Source of the DNA: Avena insularis
Lineage: Eukaryota; Streptophyta; Magnoliopsida; Poales; Poaceae
DNA length: 64,000 bases
Direction: 5' to 3'
Assembly (NCBI GenBank): GCA_023614405.1
Contig: JAJUPC010000038.1
Location: forward strand, 1,302,001-1,366,000
Part shown: positions 45,320 through 58,100 of the stretch, piece by piece
Numbering within the stretch: position 1 is the first letter of the stretch
Layout: every line of letters starts with the position of its first letter
Translations under genes and position numbers: made by a program
The notes under the pieces: model-generated
Seen by the model: the letters and a program-made list of their open reading frames with translations, nothing else
What the model was told of the DNA's origin: nothing
The model's database searches: none

Positions 45320-46392
45320 ATGACTAATCCAAGAGACTCCAACATCAAGGTTGATGACAACAACAACAACAACCAAGAGATGCACATGAGAGAACAACTA
45401 CTAGCAAACCAAACCCAGTTGAGCCAAGTGACAACTCAGCTTTTAGCCAACAACAATGGACTAGACCCAGCCATACAAAGGATTTTGAAACTTCAATCCC
45501 AATTGTTGCAAGGGATGGCCACTCAAATGATCAACATTGGAGACAACTCTTCCCAAGGAGCTAATGACAACAAGGATGACAAAGATGTTATTTTAGAAGG
45601 AACTCAAGCTTGCAATATTTGTGGAGACAAGGGTCACACTTCCAAGGAACATAGGGATCAATGTCCCAATTGTGAAGAGGAACATCCAGTTGGTCAATGC
45701 CCCACATCTCAAGTTACTTGCTTCCTATGTGAAGGAAATAATCATGTTCCTATCCAATGCCCCATCTATTCCCTAGTTTAACAAAGGAAACAAGGTGGAG
45801 TGCATCAACAGTTTGTAAACCCTCATGAAGGAACAACTTCTACCAAGAAGGATGAGGACAAAGGAAAATCTCCACTTGTACCTCCATTCAATATGACCCA
45901 ATTTAAAGGACCAAAGAAGAGGCATGTGAATTATCCAAGGAGCAATAGAAGGTCCAAGAAACCAGTAGACATTCCTACCTATGAGATAACATATGAAGAA
46001 CATGAACTAGAAGCACTCCTAGCTTTGGAGAAACCCAAGAAAAAGAAGAAATGCCCCAACCCTAGCAAAAAGGATATTACTCAAGAACAATGTTACACTT
46101 GCAAAGAGATGCGACACTATGCCAATGAATGCCCATAAAAGAAGAAGAAACAAAGAAACAAACAAGAGGCAATATATCAAAGGAAAAGAAAGATATCAGC
46201 CAAGTGATGTGTTTCAAATGCAAGGAGCTAGGCCACTATGCAAACCACTGTCCAGAAAAGATGAAGCACAAGATAAACCAACCTATGAAGGATCTTAGCC
46301 TTGTCACATGTTTCAAGTGTGAAAACAAAGGACACTATGCAAATGTTTTCCCAGAGAAGTTTTCCCAGGATCCCAAGAAGGCCAATATGTAA
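45320..46392 (+). pseudogene. LARD-like element: multi-zinc-knuckle protein
   Basis: ATG 45320 opens a Asn/Gln-rich N-terminus (DDNNNNNQEM, LLANQTQLSQ), followed by zinc-knuckle-type motifs. CPNCEEEHPVGQC and CFLCEGNNHVPIQC precede a TAA at 45779-45781. The same frame continues through a basic, Lys-rich stretch (KKRHVNYPRSNRRSKK) to CYTCKEMRHYANEC. A frameshift near 46130 then leads to CFKCKELGHYANHC and CFKCENKGHYANVF, the last having lost its final Cys. At least five CCHC-like units are therefore spread over about 350 codons, with no gag core, protease or polymerase. CCHC knuckles bind single-stranded nucleic acid; packaging of the element's own RNA is a likely role (inference). Confidence 0.8.
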
Positions 46393-46500
46393 TTTAGTTG
46401 GAAAATTTTTAAGGGTGGTAGTACCCTAGATGCTTTGAGCCAATTTGTAACCCTAGCCTTCCCAAATCTCGGGACGAGATTTATTTTAAGGTTGGTAGCC

Positions 46501-49500
46501 TGTCACATCCCAAGATTTTCCAAATCTTGTTATGTGAAAAATAAATGAATAAAATAAAACTTTGTTGATTTTCAGGGTGAGAAGAAACTTTTTGATTCCA
46601 ATCGGAAACCTTCAAACCTATTTGATCAAACAAATCCTCAAGGGATTTGAAAAGATAAACAATTAATAAAGAAAATATTAAATATTTGGAATTACTATTT
46701 TGGATCTTTTAATAAAAAGATTTGGTTTTCAAAAGCAAAGGATAGAATTATAAATAAGGATTATTTTATAAACCAAATTAATAACTTGGCCAAGCCTTTG
46801 AAATAAAATATTTCTATTTGATAAAAATAGTAAAGGTTTATTTAAATAAAATAATAAGGATTTAATATCCAATTTTATTAAAATAAAGGTTTTACCATTT
46901 TAACTAAAACATCAAAACTTGTTAAATTATTTTAAACAAGTTTTCCAAGTATTTTGTATTTCAAATAAAACCTACTGATTTGGTTTTGATAATATTAGAT
47001 TTCAAATGGAGATTTTAAATAAAACAAATCTTATTTGAATTAATGATTAAGATCTATTTTATTTAATTATTAAATAGATCCTAAGAAGAATAAAAATATT
47101 ATTTTATTTTGGGACTTGGATTTGTGTTGTTAAACAGAACCAACACTCAATGCAAAGTTTGGCGAGGATTTGAAATCATTTGGTTGTTTGAATTGTTGTT
47201 TGAAATTCAAAACAGAAAATCAAATGGAAAAATAAAAATAGAAGCAGTACAAAAAAATAGAATCATACCTGACCCAACCCAGCTAAGCCCACTTGGCCCA
47301 GTTCCAGCCCAACTAGTTCTCTCTCGCAGAAAAACGTTTCAGACCAACCACCCTACCCGCTCAGCGACAGACATGTGGACCCCTACTCCCCTCTCTCACT
47401 TCACTGACAAAACGGCCCCACCCCCTAGCTTTCTTCCCCACCCGCCGCTGACCGCGCACCCCCCCTCTGGCCATTACTGCCGATGAAATGCCGGCGTGAA
47501 TACGCGTTAACCACGCCCTGTAACGGCCCCGCGATGACGCCTACTTAAGCGCCAGCATCCCCTCTCTCGTTCCCCTCTGTCGCCCCACCTTAGCGTGCCC
47601 CCAGGCTGCCAAATTTTCTCCTGCACCACCCTCTGCTCCGACGAACTCGCGGGCAAATTCCGGCGACCCCGCGCCACCCCTTGCCTTACTGAGCACACAG
47701 GCACATTCCCCAGACCCAGGCGCACCTTCTCGTGTCGCCACCGGCTCAGCGTGCAGAGTCGATTTCGACCGTCTTTAACGACGCAGCGTCGTCGTCCGCT
47801 CCAACTCCGACGAGCTCCACAGGTAGTTTCTGGCCGCGCCTCTCCTTCTCCTTCATGCACACATCATCGCCATGGCTTTGCGCGTCTGACCATGCTTCCC
47901 GTTTGTTTCCTCGTGACCCGTAGCGCCATGCTCGACGATGACAGAGCGTGGCCGTCGTCAGACTCAACTCCGGCGAGCGATTCAGGACGAACCCATGCGC
48001 CCCTGTCCCTGTGGCGACCACGTCGAGAATCAGCGCAGCCCTGCGAACCCGGTGAGCATATTCCCAGCCTCTCTCGCTTCCTGCTTCACCAGCACCGCCA
48101 CCATCTAACCGCGCCGCCGCCAGCCACCGTCGCTGCGCCGCCAGCCTTTGGTCAAACATACGTGGGCCTTTGGATCCTCATCCTGTGGCGTAGACAGAAC
48201 CACTTAAGCGAAGAGGTACGAGCTAATCTGCACCGTCCAGTCCCACTTAGATCCAACGCACCCCGTAGCCAATCCGTGCGAAACGGTATGGACGATTATG
48301 AATGAGAACTCACCACGTGGCCAGCTTTTGATTTAAAACAGAATTAGAATCAGATTTGTTTCCAAATTTGAAAAATCCATAACTTTAGTTCTACACGTCC
48401 AAAATTTACAAATTTTATATCAATGGAATCAGTGGAACAAGCCCTAGCCAACCATGAAATTTGTTTAGTAAAAAGCTTCTGGTAAAATGTTTGTTTTTGT
48501 AGAAACATATGTATGCTTGTTTAGGATGTAAAAATTGTTCAAAAATGATTTTGGGGATAAAATCTTTTGGAAATGGTGTTTTTTGAACCTACTGACCCTA
48601 GGAATCACTTTGTGGGTTCAAAAATGTATTTGGTGAAACAAAAGAATGAATCTTTGATTTAAAACCATTTCTAGTCTAATAAAAATATGGTTTATTTATT
48701 AAACAAGGATTTGAAGGAAAACCTTTGGGAAATGTTTTGTTTTAAACTCCCTGACCCTAAACACAAAGTTTTATGGTGTGAAAACATATTTTGTGAACCC
48801 TATAGATTAATGCCTTAGTAAAAACATTTCTACACCACATAAAATGATAGTTTGTTTTGAAAATGGTTTAGGAAGTGAAATCCCTTGCAAATGACTTTTG
48901 CCACTTTATAAAATGACCATTAGGTGTTTTCAAATGTTTATGACCCATTAGGAACCACTTTTTCAAATAAAACAAAGCTTGTCATGCTTGCATGCATTAC
49001 TTTGACTTTATCATTTTATGTGATGTTTTGCTTGAATGGTAGATTGAAATATTGTTTACTTGATTAAATTGTAGTGACTTGAAGTATGTGAACATTGCAA
49101 AGATCAAGAAGTGAACCTATACTCTACCAAAAAGGCAAGTGATGCTTCATACTTTTGTCCCATTACTTTCACTATGCATTAGTGATTTTTCTAAGTAGGA
49201 CTTGCATGGAAATTTTGTAAGTATAAACCATGCTATGGGAAATCCTAGTAGATGAAACCTTAGTAGAAAATTTCCTAAGTTAAGATTCCTACTACTATCA
49301 AGCTTAGCTTAGCTAATAGAAAACAAGGGTGGAATATACATTCATACTATGGAAAAATTTCTAAGTCTGAGGACTTGTGTTTTTGTTTAATAAAACAACT
49401 AAGTTAATGAATCACCTGGGTGGAATGGTAATTGCTTGGTGGTTTTTGGTTGAGTGGTTACACAAGGCCCATGGCTATGGTTTACCTTGTGTATCACACT

Positions 49501-50395
49501 TGTGGATTGCCACCCAAGAACAAAGAGATTTGAGATGTCAAATGTTGAGAAGCTTCAAGTGCAACCACTTGGAATTATGGGCTCTGCCTGGATCATATAG
49601 GTTGCTAGAACTTAGCAATTTGGACAGTTGGTGGTAGTGGGAATGATAGGTTGGAGCGCGTCCATTTGGTCTAAGGAAAGGCTTCTGAAAGATCTTGTCT
49701 TGGTGAAACCAAGTCTTGTGGGGAAAGTGCACCACCTCTGCAGAGTGTAAAAATCTAATTACTTAGCCATGTCCCTGGTAAAGGACAATTTGAGCATCAA
49801 GACATGGAAGCAATCAAGAATCTCATCATCCAAATTTCTAAGTTAAAAACGTGTGGTTTGAACAAGGGTTAAAGGATCTTCAATCTTTGATTGGGAGATG
49901 CCTTGGGAAAGATTTTTGTCAAGCAAAAACTTAGTGATTTCAAATGATAAGGAAAAATCTATTTTTGAGCAATGCAAGCCTCAACTCCACTTAGCCAAAA
50001 GCATATAGATGATAGACTCCACTATACTACCATAGTATCACTTGCCAATACAATTCAAATGTATTGACCCTTGTGGCTGTAACTTGTTATGTTGCAGGTT
50101 TGATTGACATTAGTGAAGTTTAGATGATTAGGATTTACAAGTCTACAACCAACATGTCTGCCTGTGGCACTTTGAAGATGAAGGACCCCATGCTTATAGA
50201 TATTCTGCTGCAATGTAATGTAATAGCCAAATGAGCTATGTAAGATGTAATAAATTATGTTATTCCTGGTTATAAAGTTGTATTATGACCTTTGTTTCTT
50301 GATATTACATCTTAATTGTGGATGCTAGCTATTGATCCAGGTACTAGCATTGCAATCACAGGGATCCTTTTCCTTTACAAAGGAGGGATCTTACA
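46501..50395 (+). repeat. LARD-like element 3' LTR (3895 bp)
   Basis: Same ends and composition as the 5' LTR, with scattered substitutions and short indels (for example two extra A in the GAGAAGAAAC segment near 46584). The near identity along 3.9 kb shows a fairly recent insertion compared with the surrounding elements. Confidence 0.92.
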
Positions 50396-51015
50396 CAAGT
50401 GCTCCTTGAGCTGTATGAACTAGGGTTTAGTGCACTAGTTCCCTACTTGGTCCAACCTCCTTCTACTACTGCTATGCCCTTCCTTATATAGGTAGTGCTA
50501 GCTAGCTTATACCCCTTTGGGTTCTAGGGTTTACTGTTTGGATCTTGGTCCCTATAATGTGGGCCAGGTCATGGGCTTGCCCTAAGCCCAATGGCCTAGT
50601 CCATAAAGCTTGACAACTAACGGTCTTCTGGTACGTTGCTTCCTGTTCCTTTTGGCGTCATACTGTTACTTTATATGTCAGCATATGCTTTTGGCGTCAC
50701 CCGACTCCTTTTGTGTCACCCGGCGTCGCCCTTCTCTTTTGACCATGCTTTACCATGGTCCCTCCTGAACCTTACTCAGAAAGGTGCCACGCGTCCTACT
50801 TGACTCGGCCCTTCCTTGGTAGACTCGGCTCGTCGGTTCCTGCAAGAATTACAACTTTGTCTTATGCGGGCCGACATAATTTATATGTCGACCGCTCATG
50901 CTTCTCTTACCCACCCATTCTTACACAGCCTGGTTCTTTCTTTAGTCGGAGATAGCCAAGTTGTGCTATGTTTCAACTCTCGTGACCCTATCGGGGGTTA
51001 TCCCCCCCCCCGACA
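50396..51015 (-). repeat. Tat element 3' LTR, main part, with TATA box
   Basis: On the minus strand the LTR starts TGTCGGGGGGGGGGATAACC at 51015, preceded by the purine-rich CTTCGGGGACTAA. A TATA box TATATAAGG lies at 50490-50482. The LTR runs into the LARD-like element at 50395, and its last roughly 24 bases continue at 40718-40695. Confidence 0.7.
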
Positions 51016-51717
51016 TTAGTCCCCGAAGCTGGTGAGGTCTAGCATTTCAAGCTGTTAGGCGTCTCCAGGTTCCTTTTGTGTGATTGGAACTTAGTTTTTG
51101 TCTTTATCTGTCGCAATCTTGCACCTTGCCGGGTCTGTCTAACAGTTTTCGGATGCACTCTTTGACTTCTTGGATCATTCTTGCCTCGAGATGAGTCACT
51201 TTGGCCAATTCCAAGTCATTTCCGGCGTGCTTCAGTCACTGACAACTGGTAATCATGATTACTTGCCTCAAATTTTGTTCCAAGATCTGGCGGCACAGTG
51301 ACGGCTGCGCAGTTATTCCCCGTCACTGTGGCAGTCCCATCAGCCTACGCCCCTTGTCCTTACTTTCATGACTTGGCACAGGATTTTTCGTGTATCTCTG
51401 GCTACGTGGTGCTTGCTGATTGGCTTACTCGGCCTGGTACACGTCCACACGCTGGCCGCACGGCTCAGATGGATCCCACGACCAGGGTTTTTAATTTCTT
51501 TAAGTGGGGGTTGAGGGTTTCCACTTCCCCCACGCTCGTTCAGTTTTCCCTTGCCTCTTCTTCTTCCTTGCACATGCGAGATCGAACGGCCCCTTTGCGG
51601 TTTCTTCTTCCTCCCGTTCTTGCCCTGCAATTGCTCCACTTATTTTTCCATTCCACCACGGGTCCGTGTTCTTCCAAGCCACTCCTAACGGTGGAGGAGA
51701 CTGAGTCTGCGAGGGTG

Positions 51718-54700
51718 ATGGACGCTCGCGACGGCGCTGATGGTGCCAAGGAGCAAGAGGTTCCCGCTGGGGAACGCGGCGGCTGGGAAGGCTCGGAGGT
51801 CTCCACCGAGGAGGTAGAATGGCTCCGCTCCACCAGGCACATTCCGCTGCAAGTGGATTGTCGTCTTCCCGCCGGTGAGATCTATCCAAACCTGAAGCTA
51901 ACGAGCGGGTGGTTTTCCTTTCTCACTTTGAGCGCGGTGTCGCTCTTACAGTGAGCACCTTCTTCTCTTCGTTTCTCTCCACCTTCTATCTGCAAACCCA
52001 TCATCTTCCTGCCAATGCGATTGGCTCTCTTTCCTGCTTTATCTCTGCTTGCGAGGCTTACCTCGGAATTTGGCATATAGTTCTTCTATGGGCCAAATAT
52101 TTTAGATTTAGGGTTCAGGTTGTTCCCCAGCCTGGTGCTCCTCGAGCCGAGAAGAAGCCGACTCGGTGCGGTGCCGCTGGCATCACGCCCAGGAGAGTCT
52201 CCATCTTTCCTCGGGTTGCTAGGCTTGATTCTTGCAAGAAGTGGCATAGGACCTTTTTCTATGTCAAAAACAGCGGGTCCACCAATAAAATCCGGCTCCC
52301 CCTTTCTCGGACGAGGTCCCCAGCAAGAAGCTCTGGCAGCTTGACCCGCGCAACCAAGACGCTGCGGTGAACAAAGCTAACGCGATCCTGGAAAGGTTGT
52401 TGTCACCGGATGAAAACTTTCATCTTGCCGATACTGATCTCATGTGCGCCTTCATCTCACGCCTTGTAAGCCTCATCCAAGCGAGGAGCCACATGATGTG
52501 CTTCATGAGTGGCTCCCATGATCCCACTCGGCACTCCACTAAGGATCTCACCCATGACTCCATTGCCCGCCGAGTAAGCTCAATCTTTAAACTGAACTTG
52601 GCGGATGATTGGGCTTGGAGTTGCCCTCCGTTTAGCCGGGTCAGATCTGTCCCCTGGGTATGTTTTCCGAGTCCTTTTCCTTGCCGAGTCGGCTTTATCT
52701 CTTTTGCCACTCCCAGTCTAGTTTTTGGTTACTCATTCTGTTTGTCTTCTACAGAATCTTTTTCACCAGGTTGATGACAGTACTGTCCCTGCCCGCGGCT
52801 ATAACGGGGATCGCTCTGACTCTGATGAGGTCGAGTATGACCTGGAGTGCTTCATGCCCATCCTGCACGCTGCGGCTGCTTTAGCTTCGGGTAAGAGTCG
52901 ATCTCGCAATACCTTACAAGATTGTTCTGATGATGATGATGATGATTGTACGCTTTTGGAGGTACATGCGTTGTGACCATAGTCTCCCAACATATCCGAG
53001 TAAGCCTGTTATTTACTTATGCAGCTGGCCAGGTACATGACACTCCTCCTCTCGCCGTGGAGTCGGAAGATCCACAGCCAAGTCAAGTGACGCGGAGCCT
53101 CCTCCGGCCTCTCACCGCCAAGAAGAGCAAGCCCACTCCGGGCTCCTCTCGCTTCTCTCTGCTATCACACTGAGACTCGCCACTCTGGAGTCATTGGCGC
53201 CGAGTCACACGCCGAAGTCACCGTGACCAGTCACACCGGGTAAGTTTTTATACTCTGCTTTCTTCATTCTTTCTTTTTTGTCACTAATGTTCTCTTATAC
53301 ATGTCTCGTTGTTTTCAGCACCGCACCTTTTTCAGCGAACCAGGCTACTTCTAGCATCGCCTCGTTGCTAAGGCCTGCGCCTCCTCCAGCTGATTCGACG
53401 GCGCCGAGTACCGTCCGAGTCGAGGCTCCCACTGTTGAGGCTCACGCCTCTTAGTGTCAGTCAGACCCGGTGGGTCATTCGGCTAATGCCCCTGGTGTTG
53501 GACACGAACAATTTTCTGATCTTGGTGCCAATGATTCTGGCGCCGAGAAACCTTCCGCCACCAGTTCCTCTGGCATCGGCCCTCATGCTGGTGTGAATGA
53601 ACAACTTCCTGATCTTGGAGCCAGCAAAACTGCTGAGCCCAGTCAGCCGGCTCCCCTTTCTTCTCTAAATCCTCCTGCTCGCTCTCCCATTCTGTCAAAG
53701 GGCCAGACCCAGCCCAAGGCCTCGGGCTCTGCTCGCCCTTTATCCTGAAAATCCACCTCCTCCAAGCAGACAACGCTGGTCTGCGCTCCGGGTTCTGCTC
53801 CTCAGATCCGGCCTCCGACGTTGGCAACAATGGTTGCTTCAACGGGTAAGGGCAGCAAATCCGCGGCTATCGGGTCAGGTGATGGCTCTAAGGCTGTTAC
53901 CCTCCATACTTCCGCTGCAGCGACCCGTGCCAATGTGGGAACTACCCTGGAAACGGGTCAAGTTCTCACTTGGACGCTTAGTGGGAAAAGCCTTGGTTCG
54001 GTTGAGCCTTATGCTTTGGCATGGAATGCATCAAGGAAAGGGAGGTCAAGACTGCTACTGGTAAGAAACTGAAGCTGGACCCTAAGGCTGTCTCTGACAT
54101 GACCCAGCAGGCCATTACTCTAATGGCCCACGCCGACGAAATGAATGAGGTAAATTAGCTTCTTACTCTTTTGTATTGTTGAGTATTCCCTTTATACATA
54201 TCACCTAGTCCCCGAGGTTACTGCCAAGTAAGGAACTTACTCGGTCGTAAGCTCTCAATAATCACTTAGTCTTTAAATTTTTCACACCAAGCTTGCATGT
54301 TAGAGCTTTGATCCCTAGCCCTCGAGGTTACTATTGATTAAGGAACTTACTCGGCTGTAAGCTCTTAAGCTCTTTCATTTCCTTATGCCAAACTCATATG
54401 TTACAGCTTTGATCCCAAGCCCTCGAGGTTACTGTCGAGTAAGGAACTCACTCGGATGTAAGCTCTTAAGCTTTTTTATTTCCTTACGCCAAATTCATAT
54501 GTTAGAGCTTCGATCCCTAGCCCTCAAGGTTACTATCGAGTAAGGAACTTACTCGGCTGTAAGCTCTTAATATTTTTAATCCGGCAGGCTGCTTGACTTG
54601 ACCTTTCCTTACTATCTGTCTTCTTTGTCCAGCTCACGCATAACGAGCGCACCAAGGTGCACCAAGCTCGTTTCCGGCGCGCATAGCTTCGAACTTGCGT

Positions 54701-55965
54701 ATGAAAAGCTGCAGACTGATACCCAAGGCCAAGGTAATATCCTTAGTCGTCCTTTCTCTATTTGGTGCATTTCCTTTGGTTCATTTCCTCAATCTTTTCT
54801 TTCTCTTTTCTCACAGCCTCCGCTCAGTCCACCATCGAGGCTCTTCACTCGCAGATCAGCGAGGCCGAGAGTAAATTTCTTGCCTCATTAATTCGATAGC
54901 TGAAGGTTTATGTTGGTGCTGACAAGTAATTTGTTCTGAATAAGCAGAGAAGCACCAAGCCGAACTCCAGAAGGAGCGAGATGAGGTGACTCGGCTGAAG
55001 AAGTTGATGGCCGAGATGGAGCAGAAGCACTTGGACGAGGTGAAGGGGCTGAAGGAGGAACTTGCCGAGAAGAATGAGCAGCAGGCCGCCAGTGCCGAGA
55101 AGACCAAGAGGCTGCTTGACGAGGCCGAGTCATCGGTTAAGTCGGCAAATCTGAACTTTGATGCCCTCCAAGCCAAGGCAAAAACTTGGCATAGCAAGCT
55201 CGCCACTATCAACTTCTTTCTCGGTAGTGAGTTCTTACTCTTTTTGCACTGTATAGGTCGCTCTGGACTTCTTCCATCTACTTTTGTTATTTTTCTAACT
55301 TTCTCTTTTTGCTTGTAGAGAATTTTCCTGAGGCAAATATGTTTGCCAGCCGAGCCATGAAGAAAGTGAGGGCCGAATCTGGTGCTCCGGCCGACGACGA
55401 GGTGTCCATGGAGGAGCTTCTCGAAGCGGTGTTCGAACGGGTCAGGACCCTCAAGTCTTGCGGTGTGGACCTTCTCAAGTCGGCTATTCATGCGTTTCGC
55501 ATGCTCTGGCCGGATGAAGACCCACCTGAACTCATCGAGCCACTTGCTAAGAGATTGTTCCTTACTGAAGACCGGCTGGATCAACGGCGTGAGTCGTCCG
55601 GCCGAGCTGCAGCGGACAAGGCTCTCTCCTTCGTGCTTTCATGGTATGAGGACATCAATCTTGATGTTCTTGCTCGCATAAGAGGAGATGGCAAATGGCT
55701 GAATGACCCAGAGCTGATCAAGAAAGGCCAGGAGCGAGCTTACGCCATGATCGAGTATACCATGGTGCACGCTTGGTGCGACGGGCCCAGCTTCCTCGAC
55801 CTTGGAGACCCGCTTGTTGAAGTTGCTAACGAAGAGGGTTGCGACAGCGAAGCAACCAAGTCATATGATCTGGATGACCTGGCTACGAATGCCCCTGATT
55901 CGGCCGATGCTCCAAGCGACGCTCCTGGCTCCAAGGGTGCTCCTCCGAGTCCTTTTGCTTCTTAG
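51718..55965 (+). pseudogene. Antisense gene of the Tat element: putative gypsy-type transposon domain protein, multi-exon, damaged
   Basis: This gene runs opposite to pol. ATG 51718 opens an acidic start (MDARDGADGAKEQE...). After a frameshift near 51885 comes the conserved core VVFLSHFERGVALTVSTFFS, then HHLPANAIGSLSCFISACEAY, RCGAAGI and DSCKKWHRTFFYVKN, the signature of the plant 'putative gypsy type transposon' family (Transposase_28, PF04195, from memory). A second frameshift near 52300 leads to LWQLDPRN and KANAILERL. Introns with GT...AG ends follow (for example 52658-52754). Later exons encode Ser/Pro-rich and basic stretches, a coiled coil (about 54945-55225: EVTRLKKLMAEMEQKHLDEV) and an acidic C-terminal domain ending at TAG 55963-55965. 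Its function is unknown; such genes are known as accessory genes in the Tat lineage. Confidence 0.78.
54206..54583 (+). repeat. Minisatellite of about 101-106 bp units inside the antisense gene
   Basis: Almost four consecutive units each contain CCCTCGAGGTTACT, AAGGAACTTACTCGG and TGTAAGCTCTTAA, at about 54206, 54312, 54413 and 54514 (the last is partial). It lies in an intron between the exons near 54150 and 54598. Confidence 0.85.
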
Positions 55966-56610
55966 GTTAACAAATACTTGAACTTTTGATTAGATCCCCG
56001 GTATGCCGGGTATAGATGTAACATATATCGCACTTTATGTTTGATTATGCGCCTTTTGATAGGCTTTATATATTTGCGTTATGTTTTGAATGTGAATCAT
56101 TCAAGGGCAAGTCCCTGAGTTTTATTTTGCCGTGTCACCTTTCCTTGACTTTGGCCTCTATCTACCTTTTTCGGTGTTCGACATTAGAGTCTCAAAGTAC
56201 TAAGGATATAGTTAGCGGGTATGAAACTTGGATCACTTGGCCAAGATTATTCGACACGCAGTATAACGTGACCTACAGAGAGTTAGGAAAAAACTTAAAG
56301 CCGGCTCGCATTTCTCCTTTGTACTTATCCGGCATTCGTGTTTACCCGTCATACATCCTTTTCTCTTACTTGCCATGAAGCCGTGTTTTCAAACAACAGC
56401 ATAGTCGAAGAGTTGATTTCTTCTGAGTAAACACTACTTGTTCCGAGATAAATTTCGGGTGTCACGCCAGCCGACATAAAATAATTGAAAGGGAAAACTT
56501 AAGGGGTAGTCCCCGAGTCAGTTTTTCGGATCATACCATTTTATTATCAGCACATAGCTGGCACACACGTCCGACATATGAGAGTTCGACTAATACATGC
56601 ATTGCTTCTC

Positions 56611-57972
56611 CTAAGTATAGAAGGGACGAAGTAGCGCCACATTCCATGGCCTTTTGGTCTCATCTCCTGACCCGTCCGCCTTGTTCTTTTGTGTTTCACG
56701 AGCATCTATGACATAGTAGGAATCATTGTGCAATGCTTTGCTTACAATGAAAGGACCTTTCCATGGGGGTGATAATTTATGCATTCATTTGTCACTGCAC
56801 CTTAGCGAGATATCCCTTCTCGAAAAACACGAGGTTGCACTTTCCGGCTATGGTAGCGTCTAATACCAGTTCCCTTGCTTCTTCGAGTAAGTCTACTCCA
56901 TCTTCTCGAGCCACTTTTACCTCGGCTTCCGAGTATTTCCTTATTCTTGGCGAGTCATACTCTATGTCGGCAGGCAAAACTGCTTCTGCCCCATACACGA
57001 GGAAAAATGGCGTATAACCCGTTGACCGATTTGGAGTTGTTCTTAGGCTCCATAACACTGAGGGTAGTTCCTCTATCCAACAAACAGGTGACCTCTGGAG
57101 TGGTTCCATTAAGCGGGGTTTTATCCCTGACAGAACTAAGCCATTAGCTCGTTCAACTTGTCCATTTGATTCTGGATGGGCGACTGATGCTACATCGAGT
57201 CTTATTCGGTGTTTCCCGCAGAAACGAGCAAAAGCTCCTTCATCAAAGTTCGTGCAATTATCAGTGATTACACTATGTGGGTAACCATATCTGAGGATTA
57301 TATCCTTTAAGAATGTGACAGCTGTTTTACCGTCCAACTTTTCGATTGGTTCACTTCTATCCACTTGGTGAACTTATCAATCATAACCAAAATATGAGTC
57401 ATGCCTCCCCTTGCTGGTTTGAATGGTCCTACCATATCTAGGAACCACACTTCAAAAGGCCAAGTGATTGGTATAGTCTTTAATTCAGACGCTGGTAGAT
57501 GTGACTTGGATGCATAGTGTTGACAACCACTGCATTTTCCGACTAACTCTTGCGCTTGTGCCAATGCGCTTGGCCAATAGAATCCATGTCGGAATGCCTT
57601 GGCCACCAACTCTCTTGATGACGCATGGTGCCCACATTCTCCTTGATGAATATCCAATAAGATCTCCTAGCCTTTCTCTGGGCTAATACAACGCTATAGT
57701 ATGCTCGTCACACTTTGCTTGTATAATTCCTTGTTGATTATGGTGTACGCCTTTGCTCTTCGTAATGTTTGCCTTGCCAATGTTTCATCACTCGGCAAGG
57801 TCCCATCTTTTAAGTAGTCAAATATTTGTTGTGCCCATGTTGGTATTAGCGGTTCTGGGTCTACTTCAGCATCAATGTCCATTGGCTCCGCCGACATATG
57901 CTCTGCCGAAATAACCTGAGGAGTCCCCGAGTGTGATTCGGCAGCCCCTGATTTGAGCGGATCAGTCCCCAA
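56611..57972 (-). pseudogene. Tat element integrase
   Basis: The minus strand begins with an acidic linker (57972-57694). The zinc-binding H2C2 domain follows (HASSRELVAKAFRHGFYWPSAL...CSGCQHYASKSH), then the DDE core with FLDMVGPFKPARGGMTHILV, VITDNCTNFDEGAF and HPESNGQVERANGLVL, so D, D and E are all visible. LRTTPNRSTGYTPFFLVYGAEAVLP and a C-terminal part with PPWKGPFIVSKAL and RPWNVALLRPFYT end at TAG 56611-56613. Frameshifts near 57660, 57360-57310 and 56790 break the chain. Integrase would join the cDNA to the chromosome. The C-terminal WNV.LLRPFY motif is typical of Gypsy integrases without a chromodomain. Confidence 0.9.
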
Positions 57973-58100
57973 ATTTTTTTAACCTACCCCTGAGTCGATA
58001 TCCATTGGTACCACGTCTGACTCCTGAATCGCCGGGGTGGCCCTGATCGAGTTGGATTCTGGTGACGGCTTGATCAATGGTTTCCTGAGGTTCTCCAGTG

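Larger units (their letters stand above)
40719..50395 (+). mobile_element. LARD-like non-autonomous LTR retrotransposon with 3.9-kb LTRs (9677 bp)
   Basis: Two long, nearly identical LTRs (40719-44606 and 46501-50395) start TGTCACATCCC and end GGATCTTACA. The 5-bp target duplication CAAGT is perfect (40714-40718 and 50396-50400). The 1.9-kb interior has a tRNA-Met-type primer site and one damaged zinc-knuckle protein frame, but no protease, RT or integrase. The sequence before the 3' LTR (TCTCGGGACGAGATTTATTTTAAGG) resembles the 3' ends of Tekay/Del-type chromoviruses, so a Gypsy element probably supplied the enzymes (inference). Orientation is set by primer site and LTR order. Confidence 0.92.

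Noticed and set aside
47595..48305. 236-codon plus-strand open frame in the GC-rich part of the LARD-like 3' LTR
   Set aside because: GC-rich leader DNA gives long chance frames. The matching part of the 5' LTR has different start and end points, the residues are Arg/Pro/Ser-rich, and no domain is visible.
51298..51717. Upstream extension of the antisense gene to an ATG at 51298
   Set aside because: The extra residues lack the acidic MDARDG-type start of the family and cover the probable promoter and leader; ATG 51718 fits better.
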